DNA of 49,891 nucleotides, taken from NCBI GenBank assembly GCA_015039315.1, contig WIDE01000153.1:1-49891 (forward strand). Reading direction: 5' to 3'. How positions within the stretch are numbered: position 1 is the first letter of the stretch; each line of letters begins with the position of its first letter. The notes under the pieces were generated by a model. It worked only from the letters and a program-made list of their open reading frames with translations, was not told the DNA's origin and did no database searches. Of this stretch, positions 36,456 through 48,642 are shown piece after piece. The translations under genes were made by a program, and so were the position numbers. This stretch comes from Clavulina sp. PMI_390. Its lineage: Eukaryota; Basidiomycota; Agaricomycetes; Cantharellales; Hydnaceae.

Positions 36456-37985
36456 GGTTAATGCAAGGTAAAATGCGTAGGATGCAGGTGGAGGTGCAGT
36501 AAAGGCGATGAGCGAGACAGCGCCGATCTAATGGACAGCCCGTTTGTTTGGTTGGTCCACGACAGAAAGCGCGTGGATAGCGCTTACTACGACGAACGAA
36601 ATAGAACCTAAAGACTCTGTACGACGACAAGCGCCAATCGAGCCTCGCGGTGTGTGCCGCCGTGAAAGATGTGGACGTTTGTTGTGAATGGAATGGATCA
36701 CGTGCAGGGAGGCCACTTTCCTCATTGCCATCAGCAACAACCCTTTTTTCTTCCCACCTGTATTTGCTAGATTATACATTTATGCATTTTTTGTGGGGAG
36801 GCGCATTCGATGGATCACAATTTTACCTCGATATTTTAAATTTTATAGAGCTGAAGCTCTTGGTGCTGGTGAATAGATGGCCCCTTTGAGAAGTACATTA
36901 CACTACATCATAAGAAACAGCTCTTGGTTTGGTACAATGGCTTCATCACGCAATTCTTTTGATTAGGATTCAAGGGGTAGACAATAACTCTAAGGAAACA
37001 AACAAGGAAAGGGCGATTAACCAGGTTGACTGCTCCGACGCAGCTGTTAGCCCTCGTGACATCATCGGGGGCAGACCATTGTTTGCCATGGTCATTGAAC
37101 CAAGGACGATCTCACCCAGAACGTCAACGAGGATATGTCGATACCCTTGCGAGGGATCCAGCTCTATGAGCTCGGAATACTCGAGGAAAGTCTTGTGATC
37201 TCGAGCCCGAATTCCTACGCAAGAAAACTCTCAGGCCATAACAGGAACCCGAACAAGTTACCCCGATTCTCATCCCCCTTCTCCACGGGAACTTCTCCTT
37301 GGGTAAATGGCCTAGAAGCCTTGCCAAGTTCGAGGTCCACACATGCGGTCGCGGGTGCCTGGCTTAGTTTGGTGTGGAGCAGAGCCTCACATATGCTCGA
37401 GCCTCAGGTCTAACGCCATCGTCTGCTTCCTCTACGAAACTTGGCTTGAGCATGTAAGGAAATGACCACGTCGTTGCGGAGCTAGACTTTCCCATTGCCA
37501 TGGAGCCACGCTCAATGCCACCATTCGGACAAGCAACAGAAGAGATCCTAGTACATATAATCAAACTCAGGTTAGCGGCGATTCTTCTCCTGTTGAATAT
37601 AGAGCATAACGCACCTGACGTACCCAGGTAAAGAGGAATGCTGAGATGTCGGCAAATAGGGATTAGCATGACCCATCGTGATTGAAAAGATCGGCGACCA
37701 AGAGATAATATGAATTGAGGGGAACAAGTGAAGAACATATTGCAGCTAGAAAAAGTCGACTTATATTGTAGCGGTCAAGCGGTTCATTGTGGAGGGATCG
37801 AGGATCACAGCCATATCGCCTCCAAAGGTCCTTCCAAAAACTGGTACACATGGCCAAAACGACTGAAGTAAGGAGTAATTACTTATTCTTGTCTCTAAAT
37901 GATCGCACCAAGGCTGCCCTTAAATGAGAGGCGGTGAGGCCTCCCGTTCTGAGGCGTGAAGTAATTTTGCAGCAGCCAAGTGAAT
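36456..37985. other. Intergenic upstream of Yak1, no gene supported
   Basis: About 1.5 kb. Moderately long minus-strand frames at 37364-37857 do not join into a convincing spliced product, and no family is recognisable. The region may hold a degenerate gene. The proximal part should contain the Yak1 promoter and 5' UTR. Confidence 0.4.
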
Positions 37986-38576
37986 TTATGGAGCATTGTG
38001 GCTCTTTTCGAGATCTCTGATTGTCTGAACAAGGTTTTTCTCCATCTGGAGAAGGATATGTGTGGACTGCCCAGGATTACCGAATGATTTCGGAGTGTCG
38101 ACAGATAGGAAGATCTGTTTGTTGAACTTCCGCGCTTTGAAACATGTTGCGATCAGGCGGCGTCTTGGAAGCACATCATGAAGAAGGATCAAGAAGAGCT
38201 TCCATACCTAGCCGTTGAGCCATGGGGAGCGCAACATCTTCTGAGGTCGCGCGGAACAGCGGCGTTCCTGCAGGGGCCGAACCAGGCTGCAGCGACGTGA
38301 TCCGCTGTTAAGGTCGCTGCCAAGGAATCAATAGATATAACTCACGCCGAGAGGAGGCATTGCGCATGCCCAATCTACTGCGAGGCTGCCTTTGGTAGCC
38401 ACGATTCGCTCAATTGACGCCTGATCCATTCCCGTCATGACATCTGACTCCGTCGTCCCCACCCAGATCATCAGCGACTGCACCAGTTCTGTGATTTGGA
38501 TTATGATCGCAGGGATACCGGTGGTGGATGCCTCAAATGCATAGCTCTTTGGAACAATTGGTGCCAATGCCGACAT
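37986..38576 (-). CDS. Proteasome assembly chaperone 4 (PSMG4/PAC4-like)
   Basis: Three exons (38576-38346, 38286-38208, 38134-37986) give 152 aa. The protein reads MSALAPIVPKSYAFEAS, then IPAIIIQITELVQSLMIWVG, GSLAVDWACAMPPLG, PAGTPLFRATSEDVALPMAQ and RLARKFNKQIFLSVDTP, and ends LLQMEKNLVQTIRDLEKS. The order VQ...SLMIWVG, DWA.AMPP, and ALxxAxRLxxKxNKQ(I/V)F(L/V)S near the C-terminus matches PAC4, which with PAC3 scaffolds assembly of the 20S proteasome alpha ring. The length agrees with the family. The three exons join with correct phases. It diverges from the GRF zinc-finger gene with 144 bp between starts. Confidence 0.8.
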
Positions 38577-38720
38577 ATTGGATTTCTTTATGGGACAATG
38601 CTGTTTCGCGTTGATGTATGTTGTCGCGATGTGCTTGCTCCGAGTCAGCCTTCAACTGTCAAACAGAACTCTCCCTACATCGCGGCATTTCGCCCAACTT
38701 TCTGCTTGAAACTTTAGCAA
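38577..38720. promoter_or_regulatory. 144-bp divergent intergenic region (shared promoter)
   Basis: This interval separates the start codons of the PAC4-like gene (minus, 38576) and the GRF zinc-finger gene (plus, 38721). Both promoters must lie in or overlap it. No TATA box was recognised. Confidence 0.45.
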
Positions 38721-40000
38721 ATGAGCTCGCAGAATGGGAACGCTTCTCTCAGATGCTACTGTGATCTGCCTGCTTCTCATTTCGAAACAAAGAAACCTGG
38801 TATCAATCAAGGTCGTTGGTTCTTCAAATGTGGCAGACCCATTGGTCATGAGAGTGCCTGCAGATACTTCCGTAAGTGCTTAAGCATGCGCTAGAGAAAC
38901 AGACTGGTTCGAAGAAACTTAATGACCATCCCGCATTGCCGTGGATTGCAACAGAATGGGAGGATGAGCTGCCAGGCCATGGACAAGGCGCTCCTACCGG
39001 CTCCCAATCCACGATCCCGCCCACCCCTCCATCGTCTCAACCGGGTTACCCAGCCTCTCAGCCTTCTGCTAGCTCAAGTTTTACCACTATACCATCGACC
39101 CCTACATCGAATAGGATTATGGGGAGACACAATAGTGGTAATCTTGCGACACCTGGCTCCACCCCACGCCGAATGCGTACTCAAGCTGAAGAAGCTGCTC
39201 GACTTGCCAAGATCGAAGGTACGTACGATGCCAAGAGTGCATATTCGCCTAATCAACCCTTACATGGCTTGGCCGGTACCTTCCCTTCATAGCAAGCATG
39301 CGAGATGACCAGCCACCAACCAGCCCAGTGAAACGAGAACAAATCGATATTCAGCATCCTTTCGCCAGCCAAAGCAATGATAAAGGCAAGGGTAAAGCAA
39401 GGGAGAATTATGTTGAAGACTATGAAGATGGCGTCGACCTTCCTCCATGGCCCGTACCAGTCTCGTCGACCCCTACCATGGTTCAATCGACCCCCTCGTC
39501 CTCGAATACCCGAGGAACGAAAAGGTCCCGTCTCGAGGATGATGACGATGACGATGAAGGTCGTATGGTAAGCACCCAAACTCTTATGGTAGTCAAGACA
39601 AAGGTGCTGTTGCTCAAGTTTTGGCATATAGCGTCCGATCCCTGCACCGAACTTCGCCTTTCGCTCACAATCTACAGCTTCAACGATTGCATCATTCACG
39701 ACGGCTCGCTCTGCCTCGTCTGGTAGTGGCACACCGGGAGCGGGCTCAAGGATTGAGACAGCAGAACGACGCATCGAAGCCCTTGAGCGCCGTATTGTCG
39801 AACTTGAGACCTCTCGTGAAACGCAGGCCAATATCATCGAGCGCCAAGCTGAAATTCTTGCGCGGAACGAGACGGTCATGGCTGAGCTGGAGCAAGCGAG
39901 TAGGGTGCTCAAAGGTCGTCTCACGAGGGCTGAGACTCATTGTGCGGAGATGGAAGCCAAGTTGGAGGTGCATAACGAGGCATTATTCCATTCCTCTTGA
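38721..40000 (+). CDS. GRF zinc-finger protein with C-terminal coiled coil
   Basis: Four exons (38721-38871, 38895-39218, 39293-39559, 39678-40000) give 354 aa. An N-terminal GRF-type zinc finger occupies residues about 12-50: C12 and C14 (CYCDLPAS), then NQGRWFFKCG (C37) and C47 with the ACRYF ending. GRF fingers bind nucleic acid, notably single-stranded DNA, and occur in topoisomerase III and APE2 nucleases, but here no catalytic domain follows. The middle is Ser/Pro-rich, then acidic (EDDDDDDE) beside a KRSR patch. The C-terminus is a heptad-like coiled coil (RRIEALERRIVELETSRETQ ... RLTRAETHCAEMEAKLEV). The third junction uses a GTCGTA donor at 39560, chosen because it is the one that keeps the coiled-coil frame. 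It could be a chromatin or DNA-repair adaptor. Confidence 0.75.
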
Positions 40001-40454
40001 CTCAGGTCCTGGGCCATTATGAGTTTGAGTTGTATCTTCGTTTGATTTCTGCTTTATTTGCTATTCTATGTTTTACTATCTGCTTTCATTTCTCTTTCCA
40101 TAACATAAGGGCAAGCCCTTATCTGTAGCACCAATTTTTTTTTTCGGGTTCAGGCCATGCTCTTAAGCGCATTCACAGCACTCAAAGTGTTTCACTTCCT
40201 CGTGTCCCTCCTTGCCTTGACTTCCATCTCTCGTGCCATGCAATGAAACAATGATATGAAACGATTATGTTGTTATGTTTGTGGTGAACAATATACAAAG
40301 ACATTAGATCAAGGACCTTGGGAGAGATTTAGCGTATAACACAATGGCGATAGTTGGGCGAGATCGTCAGTGAATCATTAACGTTCCTCCAGTCTTAGAC
40401 TAGGTATACGGAGGAAGGGGGAGGAAAAGCTGCTGCAAACAAGACCCTGCACGA
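40001..40454. other. Convergent intergenic region
   Basis: About 450 bp between the GRF gene and OMA1 3' ends. No gene or repeat was seen apart from a T-run near 40135-40144. Confidence 0.5.
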
Positions 40455-43257
40455 TCACTGGCTCTGTTCTGGGACGGGTACAGGCTTGTCAGCGGGGACT
40501 GAGGCCACGCTTGGTGGTGCCGTTACGGTGGTAGCGCTGGAAGTGTCCGTTGGAGCATTAACTGCAGGAACCATCTCATCCTCCAATTTGCGGGTCCGGA
40601 ATGGGGACTTGCGATAGAGCTCCATCGCCTTGGGGAGCAGTTTCGTGAGGTTCTGATGCCAGAAGACGATTTGAATGCCAGTAAAAGCAATAGAGAATAA
40701 TCAGTCACAGTATGGTGATAGGGACGAGGCTTTAGAGACAGAGATGTTTCGCACCTTCTGTCTCTGAATTGATGTTGGGTGTGTTCTAAGAAGAGTCATT
40801 CGATCTTGAATTGTCACAGCTTGACCGTTAGCAGCCGCATCCTCCCTGCCAACACAACGAGCCTCAAAAGTCAGTGCACGAAGGACACACTAAGGGATGG
40901 TGTGATATAAGAATGACATACTCCACTAGCGCCATCACTTCCCATAGATCAATCGCCCCGCGCGGGTCGTACCCTGCGCTCGCCATAAACTGCACACGAG
41001 GCGAAGGTCAGTAAGACCCACATATCCCTGATTGTAGGAGCCCGAGGTAGAAGAATAATACAACTGACCTCCATCCCCAGTGTATCCGCCTCCTCTTCCA
41101 GTTTTCTCGAGAACGCCCGTGTTGCAAGGTGATCATTCATCACATTGAACACAGCTGCCGCTGCATCAGAGACACTGTATCATGCGGATATCGCGATAAG
41201 TGCCATGAACCCGTAAGATTATTGCAAGAGTGTGTGGACTCACACAGGGAAAGACATTGTGAACGCGAAGGAGATGCCTCGGAGAATGTCAAAAGTGATA
41301 TTGGCGACGTTCATGAACTAATAGCGTGGTAGGATTCGTCAGTCAGACAATGAGTTATTTCAATCGGGAAATAGCATAAGCGTGCAGCAAATGTGTATTC
41401 AAAACGTACCCCAGCCTACGAAAACGAGATCTTTGTTAGATCTTAAGCCTACTGTAGCAGTATAGCCACTCACATTCTCGACTGCGTGCCGCTGTACAAC
41501 GTGACTATGGGCCCAGCATGAGGGAGCAGTCAGAATTCAGGACGGAGGAGGAGCGAATGGGTTGCTCTATTCACTCTGAAAGGAGGAACTACTAACCTAA
41601 TCTCATGGGCCAATACAGCAGAAAGCAGCGTATCATCTTCTAACAAGTCAATCAACCCCGTGTAGACAACAATCTCGCGCGTAGGCAAGGCAAAAGCATT
41701 GATCCTTGGCTGTCACAACACTCAAATCATCAGACAACTAGTCTCTGTGAATACATCTCCCAACGCAGCACACTCACTAGGTCCACAACATAAAGCTTCC
41801 AATCTGATGTCTCAAACACTTTGTCCGGATTCGAGCTCTCTAACATGAACGGCATGTCCTTAATGGTTCCGCAAGCTTTGGCGCTTGGGGGATACTCGAC
41901 TCGAATGCGTTCGGCATCGGCCAAGTGCATCGCTGACGATGCAGATGATGATGACGAGGAGAAGGCAGAAGTGGCAGAGAGAGGTTCAGGAGGGGGCCAG
42001 ATCTTGTGTGAGTAGGACACAATATGACGCTCCTGGTCAGGATCGTCGATAGCGTTAATAAGACGTTCCGTCACTTTCTGGACCTGAGAAGCCAAAAAGG
42101 TCGTGGTGATAGGGAGAACAATAATCAAAGCTATTAGTACAAGGATATCTTAAGCCCATTAGGAAAGAAACACACCTGCTGAACGCGAGGGTCATCATCC
42201 TTCAAAAGCAATGGACCATCACTGCGCAGAAAATCGTCGAACCTGAGCCATGGGATGTCAGAGTTCCAGCATAATACTACGGAGGCATCTCTCCCGAGTA
42301 ACATCAACGTCGCGTACCTTCTTCGAGCCCATTCAAGCTCCTCCCGTCCCGTCATTAGGAGTAATCTCCATCTTTGGGTACGAGGTGACTGATCAAGGGC
42401 TAGGGCGATGACAATACACACTGCAAATATCTTCGGATGTCAACAATGGGATGGAAGAAGCGGTATGGGTTAGCCACTATGCTTCAACCGATTTGCGCAG
42501 TGGAGTGCCGTAAACTCACGGGTATGTTGAGAAAGGCAAGGCTCATGCGAGGATCTACGAAGGAAGAAGAAGGCATTCAGTCAATTACCACGGCAAAGAG
42601 GGAATGTATGAGGCGACCGAGGAGGAATTAAGTCCTCGGCATCAAGGTTCGCAAGCGAATCCGACTTGGACGCGAAGTTATTGGCGGATTGGAGCTTCCT
42701 TACATTTTTTCCACAGCCTATAAGAGAAGCCGTTTAGCGGATTGAAACACGGCCCGATTCATAGGGAGCATTGGTCTAGGGATTGGATTGGTATGCTGAG
42801 AACTAACGTACCGGTATCTATACACGAAGGGGAGGATGACAAGGCAAATACGAGTGAGACTCAGTAGATGAGCCTTCAGGGCAGGAAAAGCGAAGAAGAA
42901 GACATCTTGGTTCCTCCGTGATGAGTGGAAACTCCGAGATAGGAAGAGAGCTTGAATGTGGACGCGGTTCAGATGTGGGCGGATCGCTCGGAGGTTCAAG
43001 TTGGTAGCGATTGATTGGGAGCCTCGACGAGGGGGATTCGCATGAAGCCAGCGGCGAGATGAATAGGGGATGACAGCGGGAGGAGCGTTGGATATATGGC
43101 TTCTTGATCCGGGGGCGAGGAGAATCTGCGGGATGGAGGACGCATGGCGCGCAAGTGTTCCATGGGGGCCGGAGCCCGTAGCAGTGGTAGCAATAGAGAA
43201 GGGCTTATATGGATGTCTACTCAAACATTGTTTAGTCTTGAACGCAATTCTCTTCAT
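40455..43257 (-). CDS. OMA1: OMA1-type mitochondrial inner-membrane metallopeptidase (M48)
   Basis: Fourteen exons (43257-42812, 42717-42704, 42554-42520, 42430-42318, 42242-42176, 42083-41778, 41709-41597, 41504-41474, 41415-41410, 41317-41244, 41174-41069, 40989-40922, 40845-40755, 40652-40455) give 555 aa; every junction is phase-consistent. The N-terminus is Arg/Ser-rich with few acidic residues, as in a mitochondrial presequence. The zinc site is H362-E363-x-x-H366 (LAHEISHVVQRHAVEN), with further conserved blocks INAFALPTREIVVYTGL and EEEADTLGMEFMASAGYDPR (the Glu-rich motif supplies the third ligand). Hydrophobic segments lie at FAVCIVIALAL and around VANITFDILRGISFAFT. OMA1 cleaves OPA1/Mgm1-type dynamin and other inner-membrane proteins under stress. 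A 6-nt exon (41415-41410, encoding Ala-Gly) and a 14-nt exon are required to keep the frame and the conserved Gly after HAVEN. Confidence 0.88.
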
Positions 43258-44940
43258 CCTCCACCCTAGCGAAGCCCTGACGAGTGATGTGATGACCTAT
43301 TGATTGCTATTTACTCGGTCAACACTCTCATCAAGCAGAAGGCGCAAACTTAAAAAGCTTCCGCTACTTGTAACGCGTCCGAACCTTGGAGCATGTCTTC
43401 AAGTGGAATTCTCCCTGAGGATCAGAAAGAACTGCGGTGGCAGGAACCTGCCTGAAGCAGTACCTCAAGCGCAGCAATCCAATGGCGAATCTCTCCTTCG
43501 TATATGATAATAAGAAATGAACGTGTCTTCTTGCTTACTCTGCGGCTAACTCTGCTCCTGAGAGGCTTGAGCAGTAGATTTTAATCTCGCTCGACAGCCC
43601 CAATTGGATGGTCTGTCAAAAGTCGCAAATCGACGGTTGCGCGGTTGTGGTGCTAACTGCACCACAGAAATGCATCAGTGGAGAGGACACTCTAGAAATA
43701 TGTGACCGCCGGTAGTAATAGATGGCGGTGACATTCTGATCCGACATTCATCGCTCTTGATGTGATGACTGACTGACAGGTTGTCCTTCAGCGCCGTTAT
43801 TACTTGTCGCTACAATAGCCCCTATCATATGCGCGGTTTCCTGCAGAATGGCGAGCCTATTGCGCAATATCTATTAACATCGTCATGACTTTTTCGTCTC
43901 TCTGATGATTGATGCAAGCTGGTTGCATTTCACATTCGGATAGAGAGCGAATGCGATGAAACGACTCGCACGATAATGATAATCGCTTAGATGACTGCGA
44001 GAGAATTTATGGCGCCCATCCGGCGGCTTCGAGGAAAGGTAGAGGTCTCGACGGAGATTATAGCGAGCATTGCGCTCGCTTTACGAATGCCATGCTATGG
44101 ACGGGCTGGGCCTTCGCGGATATGAACGACTACGAGGCAAAATAATATGATGAGCTAGGGCAGATCACCGAGTTATCCAGTCACTCCATCCGCCCGGACG
44201 GTGCTTGGCTTGACGTGAGGAATGGTTGCCTTTTGTGTGATTTTGCCCACTAGACTGAGGGATGATGAGCGCGCGGTGTGGCACTGCTACTTTAGGCAAC
44301 TTGAGAGAGACTCAAAGCTCGCGACCAGAACCATCCGGGATTTAATAAGTACTCCAAGCTGTTCATATGCGGGCATATACATGTACAATCATGAAGGGAG
44401 GAACCCAAACTGAGGTGGCTCTGAGTGCAGCTGAACTGTGTTTGGTCCTAGTTGGCGACTCGATTCCCACCAGCACATCCCCAGTCTCAACTCCCGACCA
44501 CGTCGCAGCAGATGACCGCGCTGCTTTTCGAACCTTGTCACCAGTTGATTCGCATTGAGCCAGGCGCACAGCTTAGCTGAGACCGTGCCTTCTAGCGCTG
44601 AACCTTGCAGTTCCGAGTCCGCGTCCACTCTCCGCGGAGGTCTTGTGCTACGGGCACCGCGACTATCGGAGTTCCCATCATGAGCGACGGGGTGCTAGAC
44701 CAGATCCTATTGGTTTACACACTTGTTTTACACCCGTTTTGTCATCATTTCTCTTATTCGAAGCACAACCTCTAATCGCTCAGTCATCATGAGTCACCCT
44801 CGAAGCGGGCTCCGTAACACCTTGCCTCATCGACGATCCAGTCCTCACGCAAAGGGATCCATAAAACCCCAGATAGCGAATGTCCAACCAGTGTCTCTCC
44901 AAACACCCTTCCCTGATTGTCACCATCCTTCATCCACAGT
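43258..44940. other. Intergenic, no gene seen
   Basis: About 1.7 kb between the divergent OMA1 and SDR genes. Only short unsupported frames are present. No repeat or RNA gene was recognised. Confidence 0.5.
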
Positions 44941-46274
44941 ATGCCTTCCTACTTCATTACTGGCGCCTCTCGTGGTCTCGGCCTAGCTTTTGCTGAGAAG
45001 CTGGTAAGTTCATCTCCGCTGAATCCTTTCTTTTGCCCGCTCTTCCCCCTTCCTGCTCTCCTGAGCTATCTGGGACTACTTCGCAAACGCCCGAAGCCAC
45101 CGCGCCGACGTCGGTTCATGATACCACTTTCCCCACGCCCTCAGACCTACTCTTTTCGATCCACGATTTACGATCTTCTTCTCCATCTAATATGGGACTA
45201 TCCTACCTTTGTTCTTCTCTACACAGCTCACCAGCGCCGACAATGTGGTCATCGCCTCTGCCCGCAACCCTGCGGCTGACAGCCTCAAGGCACTCGCTGC
45301 AAAGGGTCTCCCCGGCAAACTTGTCACCACCAAGCTCGATGTCACCGATTTTGATGCCTTCCCTGGCGTCGTTGCCGAGGCAGAGAAGGTCCTGCCCGAT
45401 GGCCTAGACTACCTCATCGTGAACGCCGGCGCTGACATGCAAACTAATGCCGCGTTTGCTGCTAATGCGTGAGTCAAGTTTTCGCAGCCACCACGTGTTA
45501 GACCATCGCAGCTTTTTTACTAACCTATCCCGCTCTTCATACCCACCCTCGCTCCCTGCGCCTCCCCGCCAGTAGCAATGACCTCAAAGTCTTTGAACAA
45601 GAGCTCAAGCTCAACACTGTGTCACCTGTCGCCACTCTTCGCGCCTTCCTACCTCTGCTCGACAAGGGCCAGACGAAGAAAGCCCTTTTCCTATCGACGG
45701 AGCTTGCTTCGCTCACCATGGCCGAGCGCATTCCTTTCCTTAGTATGTCTTCCTCTTGCCCACCACCTATCACCTCTTAGCATGTGAATACCCAGTGCGG
45801 GCGGGAGGTGTGAATTGAACCCAAATAACTGATCTTTTACGCCTCCTCCGATCCTTCTTGCTCCCTCTTTTTCCCGCTTCTTATGATCATGATGATCAGG
45901 CGACTCCTACTCCGTTTCCAAGGCGGCCCTGAATATGGTCGTTCGCAAGTATGGCGCCGCTCTCAAGACGCTAGGCTCACAGGTCATCCTTCTCAATGTG
46001 TACCCCGGTGTGTTGCATCCTATTCTTTTCCCTGGAGGTTTCTCCCTCTTGCTGACGCCTAGAGTTGAAATTCTTCTTGACTGCACGTGTAGGCTGGGTT
46101 CCTGAAACTGAGCTAGGCCAGAGCCTTAAGGGCTACTTCGATAAGTACGCCCCTAACTATCCCAAGACGTCCCTGGCGGACTCTGTAGAGGGCACGCTCA
46201 AGGTCCTTCACACGGCTACCGCCGACGACCACACGAAATTCCTCAACTACAAGTACGAGCCTGTACCTTGGTAA
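44941..46274 (+). CDS. Short-chain dehydrogenase/reductase (classical SDR)
   Basis: Five exons (44941-45003, 45227-45468, 45576-45742, 45900-46007, 46093-46274) give 253 aa. The Rossmann motif TGASRGLG is at residues 7-14, NAG at 87-89 (YLIVNAGAD), the structural Asn at about 115 (LKLNTVSPVAT), and the catalytic Ser probably at 147, with Y161-x-x-x-K165 (YSVSKAAL). LNVYPGWVPET is the usual cofactor-side PG motif. This is a NAD(P)H-dependent oxidoreductase resembling the fungal C-factor-like and sniffer-like members; the substrate is unknown. There is no signal peptide or membrane helix, so it is probably cytosolic. All five exons keep phase, and the ATG lies at the first exon of a complete Rossmann fold. 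Confidence 0.9.
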
Positions 46275-48642
46275 ACTCATATTCACATCCGTGATTGGGA
46301 TTAGCCAAAGAGAAAGTGTGGGTGTGCGAATCAAAAGAAAGCATTCGTTGTAAATAAGATATCGTAATGTAGTACCACCCCTGGCATTGCAGTCCACGCC
46401 TCTTCCACCACCGCCACTCTTCACTTCCACGTGTGAATTATGGCGCTTGTCTGCTCTCCTTTCGTGCAAGGGTTAGTGAACGTGTTTGCCAAGGAGATGG
46501 GTGGCACTGAGTGTGCATGGAACTAGGAAATCTGTGAATTCAGTCAAACCCTTTCTGCGAAGTGCCGGTCATTCAGCAACGTGGCTCTGATTGACAACCT
46601 GCCACACTTTGATGGTGCGCATGGAAGGAGGGGGTGGGACAGGAAGGGAGAGTAGCAGTCACGGAATCGCCATGCCGTGAGTGAGCTGCTAGTGCATGCA
46701 TGTATTGGCTCTCCCTCGCTGTCGCCTGCTACTACTGGTGCGGTGCGCCGCGTCAAAGAAAAACTGCGCCTGTCAATGCCGGTTCGTGGCTAGGCACTCG
46801 GCAGCGACATACCAGGGACAGCCCGTAGCTGATGAAAACTTAAGCATGACAAGCATGGGAGGGTTAGGATCGGATGATAGTCTGGGACCCAGGGCGGCGG
46901 CATGCAATAATAATTAGACTTTTTCGCGATCGGCATCCGCGGCAGGCTCGCTGGCTGACTGACTGCCTGGGCGGGCCGGCTGGTAAAGCAAAACGACCCG
47001 ACCATTGACACTGACATGCCGAGCTGAGTCGGGGGCGAGCAGGCCAGAAGAATATTTTTGGTCCCCGGATCGATCTCGGGTCGTCGGGCACCGCTACACG
47101 TCTCCGTATGGAACACGTGCCAAGATGGTCTAGGGGCACAGTCCTGTCAGCGGTTCAGTGGGAACCCAACGCGCGCAGCGATATTCATCAGTATAAGCGC
47201 GCAGACACACTCCCCCGCTTTGAATACGAGAGACTCCCCCCTTGAGAGCGAAAACACACACATCGCACGCGCATATATAACATGCACAAGAGAACAAAGA
47301 AAAAAGACACAAACCGCTCAAAAACACACCTCCGGCACCACAAGACGCGTACACACACACACACACAGCCGCAACCTCCCAACCACCCACACCAAAAAAC
47401 GATAGACCCACAATAATGGTGTCGCGCCCCGACGAGAGTCACACCACAGGCCCCAGAGACACGCACCTCAGAACAGCCACAGACCATCAATTAATAAATA
47501 TATCAGGAAGGCGAGCGAGTTGACGCGATTCGACGACACCTGAGTTGCACGCATTCTTTAGCTTCTATCCGAGATGAAATTGCCTCATTTCTCCATTTTG
47601 CTTGTACTCTGTATTTCTGAGTGTAGTCAGTCTGTTTTAGCATGTCCCCCAACCCACTCACCATCATCGTGCTTTACAAGGTATTGGTGACAGCCCGGAC
47701 CCGCCTCCCGAGCAACCACGCGTCGATCCGCCGCCACCGTCCGTTCATACCATTCACTGCCGAAAACGGCTATACAAGTACTGCGCCGGAAGAGGTCGGG
47801 TAATAGATTGTGAAATGCGATACAAATGTCGAAGAAACGCGCGATGCAAGGAAGGAGGCCCATCGTACCTGGAATCGATATGGCAATGGCAAGAAGATCT
47901 TCACGGCTGCTTCCCGTTACAGTATCTCCTTCGAAGCCTCAAAAATAGCCCGTACGACGGAGACAGTACTAATGCAGGTATGGAAACTGGGATCCAAGAT
48001 CCGCCAATGACATGACAGGGTGCAGAGCTTTACACCAGAGGAGTACAAGATGAGCATGACACACCCAGACCAGCGGCTAATTGGCAGTGAGCAAAGAGAC
48101 CTCGCGATCTCGGTTGCACCAGGCTTGGGCAAAAGCGAAAGCAAAAAGGGACTTTGTACACGTGTAGATCTCTCCGTGCTCCAACTTGCCAATGGCCAAT
48201 CTCTTCGAATCCTGCATTCGTATAACGTTGTTATTGAGCCTGGGACCCGTTGTGTCATGCGGAAGCACCACGAGCGGTCCCCAGAATGATGAGATATCGA
48301 AGCTAGATGCTGGCGTAGTGGGTGGGAGGAGCGAGACATGCGAGGCTGGGGTCGTCCCCCCAGGCCTGACGCCTAACTCAGAGTCACGGCTTTGATTGGC
48401 CGCGAAGGACGGAAATCATTATGTCAAATCTGTGGCTCTCGATCTCTCAGCAACGACAAGACCGTGTATCTGACAGCAGTCGAACGACCAGGGATCCTCT
48501 TCGCTGACAGGGCCATTCGCCGCGCGGGGCCGTCTCGTCCAATCGCTTGAGGCCCCGGACAACCCGGACGGGTAGGCAGGTCCCCTTTTCTTACAATGAG
48601 TCCCGAAACAGTAGCTTTTCAGATGGCCCTGGCCCGTCTTAG
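46275..48642. other. Intergenic, no gene seen, with a CA microsatellite
   Basis: About 2.4 kb. It contains a (AC)n tract at 47351-47367 in a CA-rich stretch (47255-47400). No coding frame with a recognisable product, RNA gene or TE end was found on either strand. Confidence 0.5.

Noticed and set aside
36929..37857. Several frames of 60-120 aa upstream of Yak1
   Set aside because: They have no recognisable motifs and no consistent set of splice junctions joining them into one product.
39621..40022. Arg/Leu-rich 133-aa frame at the end of the GRF gene
   Set aside because: It is a shadow of the coiled-coil frame, which has heptad periodicity and joins in phase through the donor at 39560.
47351..47367. 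CA-rich tract as a possible telomere-like or CRISPR-like repeat
   Set aside because: It is a simple (AC)n microsatellite in CA-rich sequence, with no spacer structure or telomere unit.
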